A DNA stretch of 61,562 nt, taken from contig NZ_BLAD01000087.1 in assembly GCF_009687845.1 (NCBI RefSeq), forward strand, positions 1 to 61,562, in the 5' to 3' direction. A program made the translations under genes and the position numbers. The notes under the pieces are model-generated. The model made no database searches and was not told the origin of the DNA. It was given only the letters and a program-made list of their open reading frames with translations. Positions 60,139 through 61,562 of the stretch are shown here, one piece after another. Each line of letters opens with the position of its first letter. Within the stretch, counting starts at the first letter, position 1. The stretch is from Acrocarpospora corrugata. Lineage in GTDB: Bacteria; Actinomycetota; Actinomycetes; Streptosporangiales; Streptosporangiaceae.

Positions 60139-61562
60139 CTAGAGCGGCGACGGGTCGAAATCGCAGTTGATGCGTTCCTTCTTGTCGGCGGCCACGGCAT
60201 CCGGTTGCCCCGCGTCCAGCCGCTCCGCATAGTGAGCCGCAGTTGTGGAGGCCAACTCCGCCGCGTTGTCGGCCCCGATCATGCGTCGGTCCAGAGCGAG
60301 ATTGGCGGCACAGGAAAGCGTCAGGAAATGATCCTCGCCGAAGGTGGCTTCGAGCCTCTGGTAGTTCGCCTCCCCGAGGTCCCGCGCCTGCTGATGCTCA
60401 CCCAGCGCGGCCAGATCGCTCTGCACGTTCACTGAGGCGGAGAGCCCGTAGTGATGCTCACGGCCAAGCCTGGACTCCAACCCGGCAAGAGCACTCTCGT
60501 TGGCCCGCAGGGCCTTCTCAGGATCGCCGAGCAGCCGGAAGAGCAGGGCGAGGTTGGTCTGGCAGCCATAGGTGTACGGATGGTCAGGCCCATACACGGA
60601 GGGATAGCGAGCGACGGCCTCTTCGCCCACCTTGAGCGCCTCCTCAAGTTCCCCTCGGGCCCGCAGCGTATTGGACAGGTTGATCACAGCCGCCATGGTG
60701 TCGGGATGGGATCCGCCCAGCAGCCTTCGCAGCCTGGTGTAGGTGTCCATTGCCAGGGAGAGGGCGCCTTCGAGGTCCCCGGCCCTGCGCCTGGCGATGG
60801 ACAGGTCCTTGGCGGTGAGGAGCGTCATATGGTGATCGGGCCCGAGCTTCTGAATCCCGAATGCCATGGCGGCCTCGCCCGAACTGCAAGCTTCTTCGAA
60901 GTCGCCGGTCAGGCGCACCGCCCTGGCCATGCCGTTCCAGGAACTGAGCACCGTGTCGGTGCTGACGCCTTTGGAATCGCTCTGCGCCAGATAGGCCGCG
61001 ATATGCAGACGGCGTGCTTCGGCGTACTGACCGTTCAGCCCGTAGTCGATGGCGAGATTGTTCGTCGCTCGGAAGGTGAGCGGGTCGTCGTCGCCAAGAC
61101 CGTCGCGGTGCATCTGAAGCGACTCTTCGTCGAGCGCTCGGGCTTCACCGAAGTTGCCACGGGCCCGGAGGCTCGCGGCGTAGCCGTTGATGGCGATCAG
61201 CGTTTCCTTGTGCGTGGAACCCATGACGGCGCGCATCCGGTTCAGGGTCTCGCCGTCGAGTTCGTATGCCGTGGAGAATTCACCGAGTCTGCGCAGGATG
61301 TTGCCGAGGTGCCGCCGGGCCACGAGCACGTTCGGGTGCTCCGCCCCGTCGCGCGCGCTCCACTTGTCGATGAATTCGTTCACGAAAGCCCGCGCGGGCT
61401 GGTAGTTGCCGGACAGGTGGAGATAGCGGACGACGTTGAGGGCGAAGTCGCGGACCGCAGGATCCGTGCATTCCGCCAGATTGGAGGGGCCGACGTGGGG
61501 GATCAGGTCGATGAATGCCTGCCAGCGGGAGCTGTCCTCGGGATCATCGGGGGCGTAGCTGG
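60139..61562 (-). CDS. FxsT-like TPR protein, N-terminus beyond right edge
   Basis: The frame is open to the right edge (472 codons visible, reading SYAPDDPEDSSRWQAFIDLIPH at its upstream end), so only the C-terminal part is seen. It has about nine tetratricopeptide repeats of the NB-ARC/kinesin-light-chain type, each around GPDHPxTxxxxxNLAxxxRxxGxxxxAxxLxExxL, for example ARRHLGNILRRLGEFSTAYELDGETL. The full FxSxx-system TPR proteins carry a nucleotide-binding domain upstream. The C-terminus ends abruptly after the helices in ERINCDFDPSPL. This aromatic, Pro-rich tail is unusual for a TPR protein and could be a modification target. It is convergent with the hydroxylase gene, with 6 bp between stops. 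Confidence 0.82.
   Translation of the reverse strand, partial: SYAPDDPEDSSRWQAFIDLIPHVGPSNLAECTDPAVRDFALNVVRYLHLSGNYQPARAFVNEFIDKWSARDGAEHPNVLVARRHLGNILRRLGEFSTAYELDGETLNRMRAVMGSTHKETLIAINGYAASLRARGNFGEARALDEESLQMHRDGLGDDDPLTFRATNNLAIDYGLNGQYAEARRLHIAAYLAQSDSKGVSTDTVLSSWNGMARAVRLTGDFEEACSSGEAAMAFGIQKLGPDHHMTLLTAKDLSIARRRAGDLEGALSLAMDTYTRLRRLLGGSHPDTMAAVINLSNTLRARGELEEALKVGEEAVARYPSVYGPDHPYTYGCQTNLALLFRLLGDPEKALRANESALAGLESRLGREHHYGLSASVNVQSDLAALGEHQQARDLGEANYQRLEATFGEDHFLTLSCAANLALDRRMIGADNAAELASTTAAHYAERLDAGQPDAVAADKKERINCDFDPSPL

Overview
The window is high-GC actinobacterial chromosome with pervasive GTG/TTG starts, 1-4 bp gene overlaps, a DevR/DosR-type module, an FxSxx-type peptide-maturation module, a CU044_5270-family protein next to an ECF sigma factor and a VapBC45-like pair. 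The combination fits the Streptosporangiales (Nonomuraea/Streptosporangium-like). That placement is inferred from gene content, not measured. I saw no tRNA, rRNA, CRISPR, phage or intact insertion sequence.

Layout. 0-4.6 kb: the 5' part of a HisC-like aminotransferase leaves the left edge. It is followed by a worn acid-activation operon: an aldehyde dehydrogenase without its nucleophilic Cys, a 62-residue crotonase tail, and a CaiC-like acyl-CoA ligase. 4.8-14.3 kb: a GntR gene, then a leftward eight-gene sugar/polyol operon (two zinc-type dehydrogenases, LsrF/LacD-like aldolase, FGGY kinase, binding-protein-dependent ABC importer, Gfo/Idh oxidoreductase). 14.4-19.7 kb: a second leftward operon (SDR, GlcG-DJ-1 fusion, phosphotriesterase-like lactonase, DJ-1/PfpI, ACMSD-type amidohydrolase, acetylxylan-esterase-like hydrolase). 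19.9-22.3 kb: a C45 autoproteolytic acyltransferase coupled to a FadR-type GntR, then a nucleoside deaminase. An 11-bp motif, WTGTCWGRCAG, lies upstream of all three transcription units, so this GntR probably controls the whole 14-kb block.

22.3-31.4 kb: mixed accessory genes. These include small membrane proteins, remnants of an ArsR gene and a macro-domain gene, an ECF sigma/CU044_5270 pair ending in a 14-bp tandem array and a perfect palindrome, an SMP-30 protein, a secreted alpha/beta hydrolase, the toxin-antitoxin pair and a secreted RCC1-PASTA protein. 31.5-35.1 kb: a hypoxia/NO-type cluster (universal stress protein, GAF-GAF histidine kinase, flavin-reductase-like protein, DevR-type regulator) with two near-identical GGGACC-type DevR boxes. 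35.1-40.9 kb: a collapsed oligopeptide ABC operon, with large deletions, single-base frameshifts, a dppC-dppD chimera and a 31-bp templated duplication in the P1-family peptidase gene. The next gene, a 957-residue kinase-barrel-aminotransferase fusion, is intact. 43.9-51.7 kb: class II glutamine amidotransferase, then a ROK-regulated ribose-type ABC importer and lactonase. 51.7-57.5 kb: dienelactone hydrolase, a P1B-type ATPase that has lost both the phosphorylated Asp and the CPC motif, a DUF2071 protein, and a frameshifted cell-surface beta-helix protein with a decayed tandem tail copy.

57.6-61.6 kb: a radical SAM/SPASM peptide maturase (FxsB-like), a translationally coupled HExxH beta-hydroxylase-like protein and a convergent TPR protein (FxsT-like, running off the right edge). 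No free FxSxx precursor gene is visible beside them. The TPR protein ends in an aromatic, Pro-rich tail (CDFDPSPL) that could itself be the substrate. This module and the motif-deficient P-type ATPase are the two places where I would look first for undescribed biology.
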